The notes under the pieces were generated by a model. That model saw nothing but the letters and a program-made list of their open reading frames with translations. It was not told where the DNA came from and did no database searches. From Planctomyces sp. (lineage in GTDB: Bacteria; Planctomycetota; Planctomycetia; Planctomycetales; Planctomycetaceae), in contig JAEUIH010000006.1 in assembly GCA_016795105.1 (NCBI GenBank), forward strand, positions 1-64,000: DNA of 64,000 nucleotides, in the 5' to 3' direction. The position numbers were made by a program, and so were the translations under genes. Numbering within the stretch: position 1 is the stretch's first letter; every line of letters starts with the position of its first letter. Shown here in pieces: positions 50,097 to 58,266 of the stretch.

Positions 50097-51737
50097 ATGT
50101 ATCGTCTTGACGAAGGATTGCGAACGCTGATCGAAACCGGAATGAAGCAGGGACACCTGACGTTCTATCAGGTGAACTCGTTTCTGCCCGATGAAGCCAC
50201 CGATCCGCTGCAGCTTGATAATCTGATTATGTGCCTGGAGGAAATGGACCTCCAGCTGGTACCCGATCCGGACGTTGAAGAAACGCAGGATCCCGTTACC
50301 CGCAAAAAACGCAGACCGGAAATCCGTCTGGAAGACAACGGACGCGGAACGGAAGATCCGATTCGCATGTACCTGTCTCAGATGGGTGAGATTCCTCTTC
50401 TGACACGCGAAGAAGAAATCTTCCTCGCCAAGCAGATCGAAGTGACTCGACGACGGTTCCGCAGATCACTGCTGAACACGGAGTTTGCACTCAACTTCTG
50501 CTATGACATGCTGGTTCGAGTGCACCGTGGAGAACTGCCTTTTGACAGGACAATTAAGGTCTCAATGACTGAGAGCCTTGAGAAAGAGCAGATCCTGGGT
50601 CGTATGCCATTCAATCTGGCGACAATCGATTCGATTCGTCGTCGGGATGCGGCGGACTACGAGAAGCTTCGTCAGCAGCAGACTTCAGACGCTGATCGTG
50701 CGGCCATTGAACAGCAACTCACTGTTCGACGTCGTCGCTGCATCACGCTGCTCGAAGAACTGAGCCTGCGTACTCAGCGACTTCAGCCCTGCATGAAGCG
50801 TCTGGAACAAATCTCCATCCGCATGGTCGAGCTTCAGGAACAGATTCGCAATCTCAAGGATCTGTCATCCGCCGAAGACGAAACTCGAGTCATGCAGAAA
50901 GAGCTGGATGACCTCATTCACCTCACCAAAGAGTCTCCCGACTCTCTGGCTGAGAAGATGGACATCATTCTTCAGCGTCATGCTGAATATGAGAAGGCGA
51001 TGCGGGATCTGTCCGGAGGAAACCTCCGCCTGGTGGTTTCTATCGCCAAGAAGTATCGAAATCGCGGCCTGACTTTCCTCGACCTGATTCAGGAAGGGAA
51101 CACCGGGCTGATGCGAGCTGTGGACAAGTACGAATATCGCCGAGGTTACAAGTTCTCGACATATGCAACATGGTGGATTCGACAGGCAATTACTCGAGCA
51201 ATCGCCGATCAGGCTCGCACCATTCGAATTCCTGTTCATATGATCGAGACCATGACGAAGCTGCGTGCTGCGGCCCGCGATCTACTTCAGGAGCTTGGAC
51301 GCGAACCCACCGTCGAAGAAATGGCTGAAGTTGCCGGCATACCAATGGATGAAGCTCGTCGAGTTATGAGGATTTCTCGTCAGCCCATCAGCCTTGATAA
51401 GCCGATTGGTGAAAGCGACGACAACAGCTTCGGGGAATTCATCGAAGACCGAGGCAACGACAGTCCGGTCAGCAACGCCGCATCAGAAATGCTCAAAGAC
51501 AAGATCGACAGTGTTCTCAAGACGCTGACGTATCGAGAACGAGAGATCATTAAGCTGCGATATGGTCTGGGTGACGGCTATACCTACACACTCGAAGAAG
51601 TTGGTCGGATTTTCAAAGTAACCCGCGAACGCGTTCGTCAGATTGAGGCGAAAGCTGTTCGCAAACTTCAGCATCCGGTCCGCAGTCGACAACTTCAGGG
51701 GTTCCTCGAAGGTCTCGCTGCTGTCGCCGGCCACTGA
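50097..51737 (+). CDS. rpoD: Primary RNA polymerase sigma factor
   Basis: 546 residues. A short region 1.1-like N-terminus is followed by region 1.2 ([21 protein letters not shown]) and a non-conserved helical stretch of about 200 residues. Region 2 carries [33 protein letters not shown] and [17 protein letters not shown]. Region 3 and region 4 follow, with [18 protein letters not shown] and [18 protein letters not shown]. It is the housekeeping sigma-70. It is preceded by AGGAG and probably co-transcribed with dnaG. The insert size and non-conserved region fit primary sigma factors rather than the shorter alternative sigmas. Confidence 0.95.
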   Translation: MYRLDEGLRTLIETGMKQGHLTFYQVNSFLPDEATDPLQLDNLIMCLEEMDLQLVPDPDVEETQDPVTRKKRRPEIRLEDNGRGTEDPIRMYLSQMGEIPLLTREEEIFLAKQIEVTRRRFRRSLLNTEFALNFCYDMLVRVHRGELPFDRTIKVSMTESLEKEQILGRMPFNLATIDSIRRRDAADYEKLRQQQTSDADRAAIEQQLTVRRRRCITLLEELSLRTQRLQPCMKRLEQISIRMVELQEQIRNLKDLSSAEDETRVMQKELDDLIHLTKESPDSLAEKMDIILQRHAEYEKAMRDLSGGNLRLVVSIAKKYRNRGLTFLDLIQEGNTGLMRAVDKYEYRRGYKFSTYATWWIRQAITRAIADQARTIRIPVHMIETMTKLRAAARDLLQELGREPTVEEMAEVAGIPMDEARRVMRISRQPISLDKPIGESDDNSFGEFIEDRGNDSPVSNAASEMLKDKIDSVLKTLTYREREIIKLRYGLGDGYTYTLEEVGRIFKVTRERVRQIEAKAVRKLQHPVRSRQLQGFLEGLAAVAGH

Positions 51738-51762
51738 TTTCTCTCGGGTAACGTAATCTGTG

Positions 51763-51797
51763 CTCCTCTCCCCCGCCGAGGGGAGAGGAGTTTTTTT
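51763..51797 (+). terminator. Terminator after rpoD, overlapping next gene's ribosome site
   Basis: A perfect 11-bp stem (CTCCTCTCCCC / GGGGAGAGGAG, loop CGCCGA) is followed by seven T's. The T-run ends one base before the ATG at 51798. GAGGAG in the 3' arm is the only Shine-Dalgarno of the next gene, at 7-nt spacing. The hairpin would therefore both stop rpoD transcription and hide the next ribosome site. Confidence 0.9.
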
Positions 51798-52721
51798 ATG
51801 CGCCTGTGTGGTCTGTGTCTTCGAAGTTCGTTCCTGATTTTGGTCTCTGTTGTATGGACCGGACTTCTCAGCTTCGGAGCTGAATCCTCAGGCGATGACT
51901 CGGCTCGTGAACAGTTCCCCAGCGGTCAGGATGACTGGCGATTTGTCAGCAATGACCGATGCAGAGTCGGGATTCGACTGTCGTCGGGTGGCGGGATCGG
52001 CTGGATTTCAAAGGCAGATTCCGACGAAAATCTGATCGATCATCATGACCGGGGACGACTCATCCAGCAGTCGTATTACGGAATCGAGGATGGATCGTTC
52101 TGGAACAAAGAACCCTGGCGATGGAATCCGGTGCAGGGCGGTGACTGGCATGGTAAGTCAGCCGAAGTCATCAATGTTCGTGAGGAACCACACACACTGT
52201 TTGTTGCCACACGTCCGATGCATTGGGCGTCCGGAAAGTCGCTTGATGACTGCCGGATGGAACAAACGATTTCGATCGTGGAAGACGTCATCCACATTCA
52301 GTATCGATTCAGCTATCAGGGTACGGTCAGTCATCCTGTTGTGGACCAGGAACTGCCGGCTTTCTTTGTGAAGTCCTCTCTGAAGAATCTGGTGATCTAT
52401 GAAGGTCATCACCCATGGACAGATGCCATGCTCAGCCGCAAAGTCCCCGGCTGGCCGAATCAATACGCAGAAATCCCGGAACGCTGGGCAGCGTACGTGG
52501 ATGATCAGGGACAGGGTATCGGATGTTTCGTACCAGTGGCCGATCGTCTGACCTTCTATCGATTCGGTGCAGATGAAAAATCAGCAGGAGCCTGTTCCTA
52601 TTTTGCTCCCCTGAAACAGTTTGCCGTGACACCCGGACTCGACTGGAAATACGATGCCTACATCACAATGGGAACCACCGAAGAGATCCGCCAACGATTC
52701 CATCGAATCAAAAAAATGTAG
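51798..52721 (+). CDS. Secreted protein of unknown function, lyase/hydrolase-like beta-sandwich
   Basis: 307 residues with a signal peptide (SFLILVSVVWTGLLSFG). The body has NLIDHHDRGRLIQQSYYG, which resembles a phrase seen in bacterial secreted beta-rich carbohydrate-active or Fn3-type proteins. It is followed by WRWNPVQGGDWHGK and several Trp-rich strands. No catalytic motif assigned. The translation start depends on GAGGAG inside the terminator hairpin of rpoD, so expression may come from terminator readthrough or a refolded transcript. Confidence 0.6.
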   Translation: MRLCGLCLRSSFLILVSVVWTGLLSFGAESSGDDSAREQFPSGQDDWRFVSNDRCRVGIRLSSGGGIGWISKADSDENLIDHHDRGRLIQQSYYGIEDGSFWNKEPWRWNPVQGGDWHGKSAEVINVREEPHTLFVATRPMHWASGKSLDDCRMEQTISIVEDVIHIQYRFSYQGTVSHPVVDQELPAFFVKSSLKNLVIYEGHHPWTDAMLSRKVPGWPNQYAEIPERWAAYVDDQGQGIGCFVPVADRLTFYRFGADEKSAGACSYFAPLKQFAVTPGLDWKYDAYITMGTTEEIRQRFHRIKKM

Positions 52722-52845
52722 GATGGGCATTCCTGCCCGTCACCAAACGTGCCCGTCTCGAGTGCCGTGTCCTTCCGCCAAGCCTGCCTGACAGGATTTT
52801 CGTTCGACGCGACGGTGGTTGGTTTCCTGAATTAGGAGATCAACG

Positions 52846-53031
52846 TTGGCAGGGACTCGGATTCCATCGCGGCTGTGGTCGCCGGCCGTGACACTTGGTG
52901 AAACGCACGGTGTCAGTCGCACAGCTTCCGTTTTGAAGCTTGATCACAGTGCATTGAAACAACGAATGACGGCAAAAGACTCTGAGTCCCGGACCTCGAC
53001 ACTAAATCCCGCCGCCTCCGTCAGACCGTGA
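52846..53031 (+). pseudogene. IS66-type accessory protein remnant (TnpA/Orf1-like)
   Basis: Reads from a TTG with AGGAG 8 nt upstream. RIPSRLWSPAVTLGETHGVSRTASVLKLDHSALKQRM has the helix-turn-helix pattern of IS66-family first ORFs (position-wise match to the typical RIP..LW..AV.LA..HGVSR). Only the first 61 residues remain; the usual C-terminal half is missing. Its stop overlaps the start of the next remnant (GTGA). The spacer 52722-52845 contains only a small hairpin (GGGCA/TGCCC). Confidence 0.6.
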
Positions 53032-53285
53032 AAAAGCTGGCCTTGATCTGTTCGGGAAAACTGTGTTCGATTCACGTTCGATGGATCGAACGGATGGCAC
53101 GGAGAGCCAGTCGAATCATGTCGCGCAAAGCTACTGAGATTATCGAAGTGGATGTTTCGGGACACTTTTACGAGAAGTCACTCGGTGTTCTGATTCGCTT
53201 CTTTGGGCGAGCTCCGGTGCACGCAATTGTTTATCGCATACAGAAGTTACGCTGCCACCTCTGCGGAAAATTATTTACGCTTTGA
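53028..53285 (+). pseudogene. IS66-type transposase fragment
   Basis: 85 residues. The part GHFYEKSLGVLIRFFG then APVHAIVYRIQKLRCHLCG matches the N-terminal zinc-ribbon region of IS66 transposases (the usual form is close to LRCNLCGEVFTA). The catalytic DDE part is absent; a stop follows directly after CGKLFTL. It starts by translational coupling with the previous fragment. The two together look like a decayed IS66 insertion. Confidence 0.6.
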
Positions 53286-53447
53286 GTATGACCAGACTTC
53301 CGGGAACAAACCATTTCAATGATTCCGAGACGCACAGAGACTGAAGTCAGACCCCTGTTGCCCTGCAAACCCCTGTTGTCTGCAAACCCCTCTGGCCCTG
53401 TGCCAGTGGTGAATCGGTTTGTAAACTAGAACAAAAAACAACTCTCT

Positions 53448-53492
53448 CCCCTCACCTGATCGGATCGCGCAGCGATCCGATCAGGTGAGGGG
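53448..53492. repeat. Perfect 21-bp inverted repeat
   Basis: Arms 53448-53468 and 53472-53492 are exact complements (starting CCCCTCACCTG) around a 3-nt GCA loop. No T-run follows on the plus strand. On the minus strand an AGAGAGTTGTTTTTTG sequence follows, so a minus-strand terminator is possible but atypical. It may equally be an end of a mobile element or a recombination site. It lies between IS66 remnants and an RHS fragment. Confidence 0.8.
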
Positions 53493-53559
53493 ACCACGGT
53501 CTGGATCGACACATTCCGCTGCGAGTGGATTCCAATGGAAACGTGCCGTGCGATTTTAC

Positions 53560-53768
53560 CCGGTACGGGTTACACAACACAGCCTGGGGTCGCTGCAGAG
53601 CGGCGCACCCCATGGTGCCAGGGCGGAGAAGCCGAACCCAGACGGGGTTCAACAATGAGCCAGGGGCGACGTTGCGCGTGATGTGGAACCCCGTCAGGGT
53701 TCAATCGCGATTGTGCGTGTTTCCTGGGGTGCGATGTTGAGACGGCGACCCCGTTTGGCGTCAATCGC
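53560..53768. repeat. Planctomycete-style CCCCGT/GGGGTT repeat block
   Basis: A string of short imperfect palindromic phrases: CTGGGGTCGCTG..GCGGCGCACCCCATGG, ACCCAGACGGGGTTCAACA, GGAACCCCGTCAGGGTTCAATCG and CGACCCCGTTTGGCGTCAATCG. Similar phrases are recurring intergenic repeats in planctomycete genomes. I see no open frame that deserves a gene call here. Confidence 0.6.
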
Positions 53769-53770
53769 AG

Positions 53771-54253
53771 GTGACACCCAGCGACATTCTGTGGCTGCTG
53801 CAGTATCATCAGAATACCGTAACCGATGTCGCCACCATGGCCGGTAGCGGGAACAACACCGCCACCCTGAAAAATCATCTCGTGTACAACGCATTCGGGA
53901 CGATCACGTCACAGACCAATTCCCAATACCAGCCCCTGCAGACCTACACCGGCCAGATTCAGGGTTCAGCCACCGGACTGCTATACTACGACGCTCGCTG
54001 GTATGACCCGAATGTTGCTTTCACTTTTGGAGTTTTTAAGAAATTCTCCGACGACAAGGCAAAGACGGAAATCGCCTCTGGAATGTCGAAGGCTGACAGA
54101 TTCATTTCTATCACCGACACTGAATTGGAGGAGCTTGTTGATGCGTATTTCTTTGCGAGCCATTACTCAGTGGAGACGTTGCCGCCTCAGGAGAATTGCA
54201 GCCCTGTTGGCTGTAATTGTCGTAACTTACGTCAGTACGTTTACTCTGCTTAG
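53771..54253 (+). pseudogene. RHS-core fragment 1 with short in-frame tail
   Basis: 160 residues, no start of its own. DILWLLQYHQNTVTDVATM and HLVYNAFGTITSQTN and YYDARWYDP are the end of an RHS-repeat core. The RHS usually continues with GRF after RWYDP; here it changes abruptly to an unrelated 80-residue tail (AFTFGVFKKFSDDKAKTEI...). The rest of the RHS protein is missing. It overlaps the next gene by 113 bp in another frame. Homologous DNA 53831-53953 matches 55799-55921. Confidence 0.65.
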
Positions 54254-54497
54254 AAAGGGCACCGACGCAGGCGGATACCCGCTCTTGTACATCTTCAGTA
54301 CTGAGGCAAGCAAAAATGATTTTCTAGCGAATTTCTATCGGCCTCTCATCTGGATCACTGGTGCGAGATTGACTTCTTCGGTGGACGATATCGCAGAGGT
54401 TGATGATTTCCCTGTGAGTAGGTATCCAGTTTATGTCCGCAGCAACCATCCTTTTTGGGGCCGGTTGAGGGACCTTCACAAGATGATGGAGGAGTAG
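54141..54497 (+). CDS. Small membrane protein after RHS fragment 1
   Basis: 118 residues from an ATG with GGAGG 9 nt upstream. A basic N-terminus (RRCRLRRI) is followed by one transmembrane helix at about 22-38 (AALLAVIVVTYVSTFTLL) and a soluble domain with GGYPLLYIFSTEASK and WITGARLTSSVDD. No family recognised. By position (just behind an RHS tail, overlapping it in another frame) it could be an immunity or cargo protein. That is inference. Confidence 0.5.
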   Translation: MRISLRAITQWRRCRLRRIAALLAVIVVTYVSTFTLLRKGTDAGGYPLLYIFSTEASKNDFLANFYRPLIWITGARLTSSVDDIAEVDDFPVSRYPVYVRSNHPFWGRLRDLHKMMEE

Positions 54498-54661
54498 TTC
54501 GCCTGGGTTCGAGCGCATTCGTAAAATGCGCCGTTGGTATGGGTGTTAAGATTATCGCAGACCAAACAGCAGTCGTGACGATCCAGGCAGGATTCAGGGT
54601 GTTATTTATTCCGACGGCATCGAAGTCTTTACGGACGATCAACGTGGAGAGTGATGTGCTT

Positions 54662-55174
54662 CTAAAGCGGATCGAGTTTCAGCTTGCGAATCTCGTGCAT
54701 GGGCAGGAAGAGATGCCGTGAATCGTCCAAAAGGGGACGAAACCCGAATTTGAAATAGAAGTTCATTGCAGCATCGTCGAGAGCATCGACTTCCACGGCC
54801 CGAATGCCCACTTGCTCGGAAATCTGCAACGACCGTCGCAGGGCATCCACTAAAAGCAAAGCTCCCAGTCCCTGGCCTTGTACGCTTTGATCAACGGCCA
54901 GCCGTCCAATCAACACCACGGGCACGTCGAGGCGAGGCAGGCCTTTGGACTCAGCGGCCGGTAGTGCGTCGTAGACAACCCGATGGGTGGAAATTGCGTA
55001 GTACCCGACGACAAGCACCGCTTCCGGACGGGTAGCAACAAACGTGCGGGAGAGATCACGGCGGTCGAACTGACTGGCTCGATCCTTGAGCCACTCATTG
55101 AGCATAGGCTGACCACAATCGAAGGCCAGGCGGTCGTGGTCCTTGTCCAGTCGGCGAATCGTCCAGTCCGCCAT
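54662..55174 (-). CDS. GNAT acetyltransferase toxin (TacT-type)
   Basis: 170 residues. The GNAT fold carries VLIGRLAVDQSVQGQGLG, with the QGQGLG acetyl-CoA loop, and AMNFYFKFGF near the C-terminus with the usual Tyr. This is the pattern of TacT/AtaT-like toxins that acetylate aminoacyl-tRNA and stop translation. Its ATG (55174) overlaps the stop of the upstream antitoxin by one base (TGATG). A TTG at 55177 is less likely. Target tRNA unknown. Confidence 0.85.
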   Translation of the reverse strand: MADWTIRRLDKDHDRLAFDCGQPMLNEWLKDRASQFDRRDLSRTFVATRPEAVLVVGYYAISTHRVVYDALPAAESKGLPRLDVPVVLIGRLAVDQSVQGQGLGALLLVDALRRSLQISEQVGIRAVEVDALDDAAMNFYFKFGFRPLLDDSRHLFLPMHEIRKLKLDPL

Positions 55175-55452
55175 CAACCGACCTGTTTCTTGTACCGTTT
55201 GGCTGCCTTCACGAGCGCATCATTTGGCTTGCTCGACTCATCGTCCAGCATAGTCGCAAACACTTGTCTGTCCCGCTCACTGAGTCGAGTGACGTGCTGG
55301 TCGTGAAGAACCTTGCGAGCCGCCTGAACCAGGGTGGAAATGGCAAAGTCGCTAATCGACTGTCCCATCTCGGCAGCAGCATCCTCAATCGTCTTCTTTA
55401 AGTCACTGCTTAAACGGAAGTTGATCCGGGCATCACTGTTGGACGTCGCCAT
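55174..55452 (-). CDS. DUF1778 ribbon-helix-helix antitoxin (TacA-type)
   Basis: 92 residues from the ATG at 55452 (GGAAAG about 9 nt upstream). The frame is open to 55503, but the extension lies in the operator. N-terminal RHH DNA-binding domain: ARINFRLSSDLKKTIEDAAAEMGQSISDFA. A C-terminal helical part follows (NDALVKAAKRY), expected to wrap the toxin. It is translationally coupled with the GNAT gene; antitoxin-first order is typical. Autoregulation through the adjacent palindrome is likely. Confidence 0.85.
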   Translation of the reverse strand: MATSNSDARINFRLSSDLKKTIEDAAAEMGQSISDFAISTLVQAARKVLHDQHVTRLSERDRQVFATMLDDESSKPNDALVKAAKRYKKQVG

Positions 55453-55472
55453 AAAAGGGCTTTCCATATTTG

Positions 55473-55512
55473 TGTGGCAATTTGACGTTAAAGTGTATGT
55501 CAAATTGCCACA
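55473..55512. promoter_or_regulatory. Palindromic operator of the TacA/TacT-type pair
   Basis: TGTGGCAATTTGAC (55473-55486) and GTCAAATTGCCACA (55499-55512) are exact 14-bp inverted arms with a 12-bp spacer. The palindrome sits 21 bp upstream of the antitoxin start and contains TTGACA on the minus strand. RHH antitoxins bind such sites as oligomers. Conditional cooperativity is inferred. Confidence 0.85.
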
Positions 55513-55798
55513 TCAGACAAGTCGGATTTTCAGCCACCTTTTCGGATTGTTCTTTCCCGGTTCAGGCATTCGTCCCGATGCCATAGCAAGGCTGTTGGTC
55601 AGAGGACTCCAACCGCCACTTCCCGGAACCGCCGTCTCCGGCACTGAATTACGGTTTCACGCAAGGCACCAAAGAATTCCACACATCGATCCGTTCGGAT
55701 GAACAGACTTCGGTCTGGATCGGCGGATCGTGCGGGGAGCGAAGAAATCGAACGCTAAGGGGCAATCGCAGCAGCGCGTTCCCGCGTCGGAGACACGG

Positions 55799-55921
55799 GC
55801 CACCATGTCCAGCAACGGGCACAGCACCGCCACGCTGGTGAATCATCTCGAGTACAACGCATTCGGGGCGATCACATCACAAACGAATTCCGCGTACCAG
55901 CCCCTGCAGACCTTCACCGGC
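55799..55921 (+). pseudogene. RHS-core fragment 2
   Basis: 123 bp in register with 53831-53953 (same length, mismatches only). Encodes TLVNHLEYNAFGAITSQTN and YQPLQTFTG, then becomes unrelated (LHEYTTLA, stop). The surrounding DNA 55513-55798 and 55922-56077 shows no gene. With fragment 1 it is the second orphan RHS tail of the area. It is cut earlier than fragment 1, just before the RWYDP region. Confidence 0.65.
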
Positions 55922-56077
55922 CCTCTTCATGAGTACACCACACTTGCCTGATTCGTCTCCACTTGTCATGCTCATTTTCAGCGGCCACAACTCTAGTCAC
56001 ACTCAACCGCAACTAATTCTATAGATTTAAGTAGATTCAATACGCGAGGTCATTCTTAAAGTGCAGAGGATTAGATC

Positions 56078-56812
56078 ATGCAGTTTGCAGGCCGACTTGT
56101 GGCTTTGGTATTGCTATATCTTTCCGGGGAACACGCAGTTGGTGGTGAATTCTTGTATGGCTGGGGCACTGAGATGGAGGAGCTATGCTCAGTTCCGGAA
56201 ACCTCGCCACTGTCACAGTCAATCCCCGATTGTCGGTTATCCATTCACTTCAGATGGAATCAGCTTTGGTTCGGTTTGCCGTTCTGGATTTCAGACACAG
56301 GCTACGTGGTCAAAGTGGTCTATCCAGAGCAGGCTCCGGAATTCCTCATTCTGAATGAACAAAACCCGGAAGCCCTGGCGGCACTCGCCGGCGTTTCGCC
56401 CGACGTCCTGACGCGTCCGTTTTTTTCCCGGTTTCCATTCGGGTATGTTTTCGCAGTGGGCGGTCTCATCGTCGCAAAAATGCTGTCCGGTCCGTCCCCG
56501 AGGAAGAGGTACTTGCGAGTCATTTCGGATCAGCGATATCTGGATGCACTGAGATTGATCGTCCACCGTCAACTGGATTTCATCAGCAAAGAAACAGGCC
56601 GCACGGAAAACTCCACGACCGAAGCCGACGCCCCAGAACCTGCCGTTGTAAAGAACAACCTTGAAGAATGGTACGCTGAAGCAATCCAGTGGCTGATCGC
56701 CCGTGGCATCTCAGAAAATGTGGCTCATCGAAATCTCCAGTTCCTGATGGAATACCTTGACAAGCACCCACACGATGCCCCGCCGCTCCTCACGAACACC
56801 ACCACGAAATGA
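56078..56812 (+). CDS. Membrane/secreted protein of unknown function after RHS fragment 2
   Basis: 244 residues; GAGG 8 nt upstream of the ATG. The N-terminal hydrophobic segment (LVALVLLYLSGEHAVGG) is a signal peptide or anchor. A possible second helix lies at about 127-145 (GYVFAVGGLIVAKML). A charged C-terminal helical part follows (EEWYAEAIQWLIARGIS). No family recognised. It sits about 155 bp behind an orphan RHS tail, the same context as the gene at 54141, so it is a candidate RHS cargo or immunity gene. Confidence 0.55.
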   Translation: MQFAGRLVALVLLYLSGEHAVGGEFLYGWGTEMEELCSVPETSPLSQSIPDCRLSIHFRWNQLWFGLPFWISDTGYVVKVVYPEQAPEFLILNEQNPEALAALAGVSPDVLTRPFFSRFPFGYVFAVGGLIVAKMLSGPSPRKRYLRVISDQRYLDALRLIVHRQLDFISKETGRTENSTTEADAPEPAVVKNNLEEWYAEAIQWLIARGISENVAHRNLQFLMEYLDKHPHDAPPLLTNTTTK

Positions 56813-56894
56813 CCCAGCGCGGCTTCGCTTCGCTCAGCCGCAACCAAGTTCAGTCGAGGGTATCGAGCAGTTGGTTGAATTCGAATCGCAGGCA

Positions 56895-57023
56895 GGGCTG
56901 GCGTTTTGACCACGGAAGACGCGGAAGAGACGGAAGAATCGCAGAAGTGCTCCGTTGTGCCTTTTTCGTGTATTTCGTGGTTACCTATCACGCTGGCTAC
57001 GCGCTGGACGCAGTCGGTATCAA
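56895..57023. repeat. Dispersed repeat, copy B
   Basis: Matches 34451-34588 phrase by phrase (GGGCTGGCG, ACGCGGAAGAGACGGAAGAA, TTTTTCGTGTA, ATCACGCTGGCTACGCGCTG). It lies in the spacer 56813-57143 between an RHS-associated gene and the SMP-30 gene. Nothing else was seen in that spacer. Confidence 0.8.
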
Positions 57024-57143
57024 CTCACTGCAATCCTTGCTGCCTTATCTGTCAATGGAATCGCCAAGAACTTTTTGATTCCGAATCCGGAGTAAATCGA
57101 TCAGAGTCCGAACGAGAAATTCGCGATCTACAAAACTACATGT

Positions 57144-58127
57144 TTATTTTCCAGGGGTTTTGGTCTGGATGCTCCAGAGAGTTCCACCGGCGGTTACAAA
57201 CAGAGTGCGGGAATCATCGCCTCCGAAAGCGCAGTTCGTCGTTTCGTCACGCGGGATGGGAGCAACTTCGAGCAGCTCACCGTCGGGTGAAAACACATAG
57301 ATGCCCGCAGATGGGGGATCGGCGGTTTCGAAGGGAGGGTTGGGAAGATTGATCCCTGCAGCCACATAGAGTCGTCCTTTCGAATCCAGTTTCATACCGT
57401 CAGGGCCACGAGTCGTCTTCCAGTCATAGATCAGTTTTCTGGAATCGAGGTTCACGGAGCCGTCTTCCTTCAGTTCGAACTGCCAGAGTTTTCGAGCCCC
57501 GCCTTCGGTGTTATTGTTGTTGTCGGCGACGAACAGGAAGCGATCATCCGATGTGATCACGAGGCCATTCGGGCGATCGACTTCGTGAGAGATGACTCTG
57601 GTGACTCGGCCGTCAGGATAAATGCAGTAGACGCCTTCGATTGGTCGGCCGTCTTCATCCAGCATTTCCATCGTTGAACGATCGCCGTATTGTGGATCGG
57701 AGAAGTAGATGCGATCTTTTGAGTCCATGGCGAGGTCATTTGGCTGATTGAACTTCTTTCCGCTGAATGTTTCTGCCAGGACGTGAGTTTTCCCGTCGGC
57801 ATCGATTCGGGTGACTCGACGACGTACAGGTTCGCAGACGATCAGCCGTTCCTCGCGGTCAAACATGAGTCCATTCGAACCAGCATTGCTGAGGTAGACG
57901 GAAGTCTGACCATCCCGCGAACGCAAGTTGATATTCCCTTCACCGCTGGTGAGAAGTCCGAGTTTGGGGTTCCATGCCGGTCCTTCGCCGGCCCCGGTCT
58001 CCTGAAGCATGACAGGCTTCGATTCAAAAACAGAATCCTGGCAGAACGCTGTCTGCTGAGAGACGAGTAGAGGAATGCAGTACAGCAGTGAGCAAAGACT
58101 GACGAGAGCGGTGCGCTGGAGAAACAT
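57144..58127 (-). CDS. SMP-30/gluconolactonase/LRE family secreted protein
   Basis: 327 residues with a signal peptide (TALVSLCSLLYCIPLLVSQQTAF). Six-bladed propeller blocks: GAGEGPAWNP with the first metal-ligand Glu, FNQPNDLAMDSKDRIYFSD with the Asn, and TTRGPDGMKLDSKGRLYVA with the Asp. The family hydrolyses lactones of sugar acids with a divalent metal. Exported; substrate unknown. Its stop is near the dispersed repeat. The neighbour upstream (POP/bioB) is separated from it by a terminator. Confidence 0.85.
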   Translation of the reverse strand: MFLQRTALVSLCSLLYCIPLLVSQQTAFCQDSVFESKPVMLQETGAGEGPAWNPKLGLLTSGEGNINLRSRDGQTSVYLSNAGSNGLMFDREERLIVCEPVRRRVTRIDADGKTHVLAETFSGKKFNQPNDLAMDSKDRIYFSDPQYGDRSTMEMLDEDGRPIEGVYCIYPDGRVTRVISHEVDRPNGLVITSDDRFLFVADNNNNTEGGARKLWQFELKEDGSVNLDSRKLIYDWKTTRGPDGMKLDSKGRLYVAAGINLPNPPFETADPPSAGIYVFSPDGELLEVAPIPRDETTNCAFGGDDSRTLFVTAGGTLWSIQTKTPGK

Positions 58128-58196
58128 GGTCTAATCTCTGTTCAATGGAGAATTGTTGATTGCCCGCCTGGAGGACAATTTTTGATCCGAGTACAC

Positions 58197-58234
58197 AAAA
58201 AATTGCCGAGTGAAGCGATTGGCTTCACTCGGCA
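58197..58234 (-). terminator. Rho-independent terminator of bioB/prolyl oligopeptidase unit
   Basis: On the minus strand, TGCCGAGTGAAGC (58234-58222) pairs exactly with GCTTCACTCGGCA (58216-58204) around a 5-nt loop, then A and six T's follow. It lies 33 nt after the prolyl oligopeptidase stop. It is the best terminator on the minus strand in this window. Confidence 0.92.
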
Positions 58235-58266
58235 GTCAGTGTTTTATGAGATCGACGCAGAAGACG

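Noticed and set aside
54455-54721. 88-residue open frame after the small membrane protein
   Set aside because: Overlaps the real gene ends on both sides and shows no motif.
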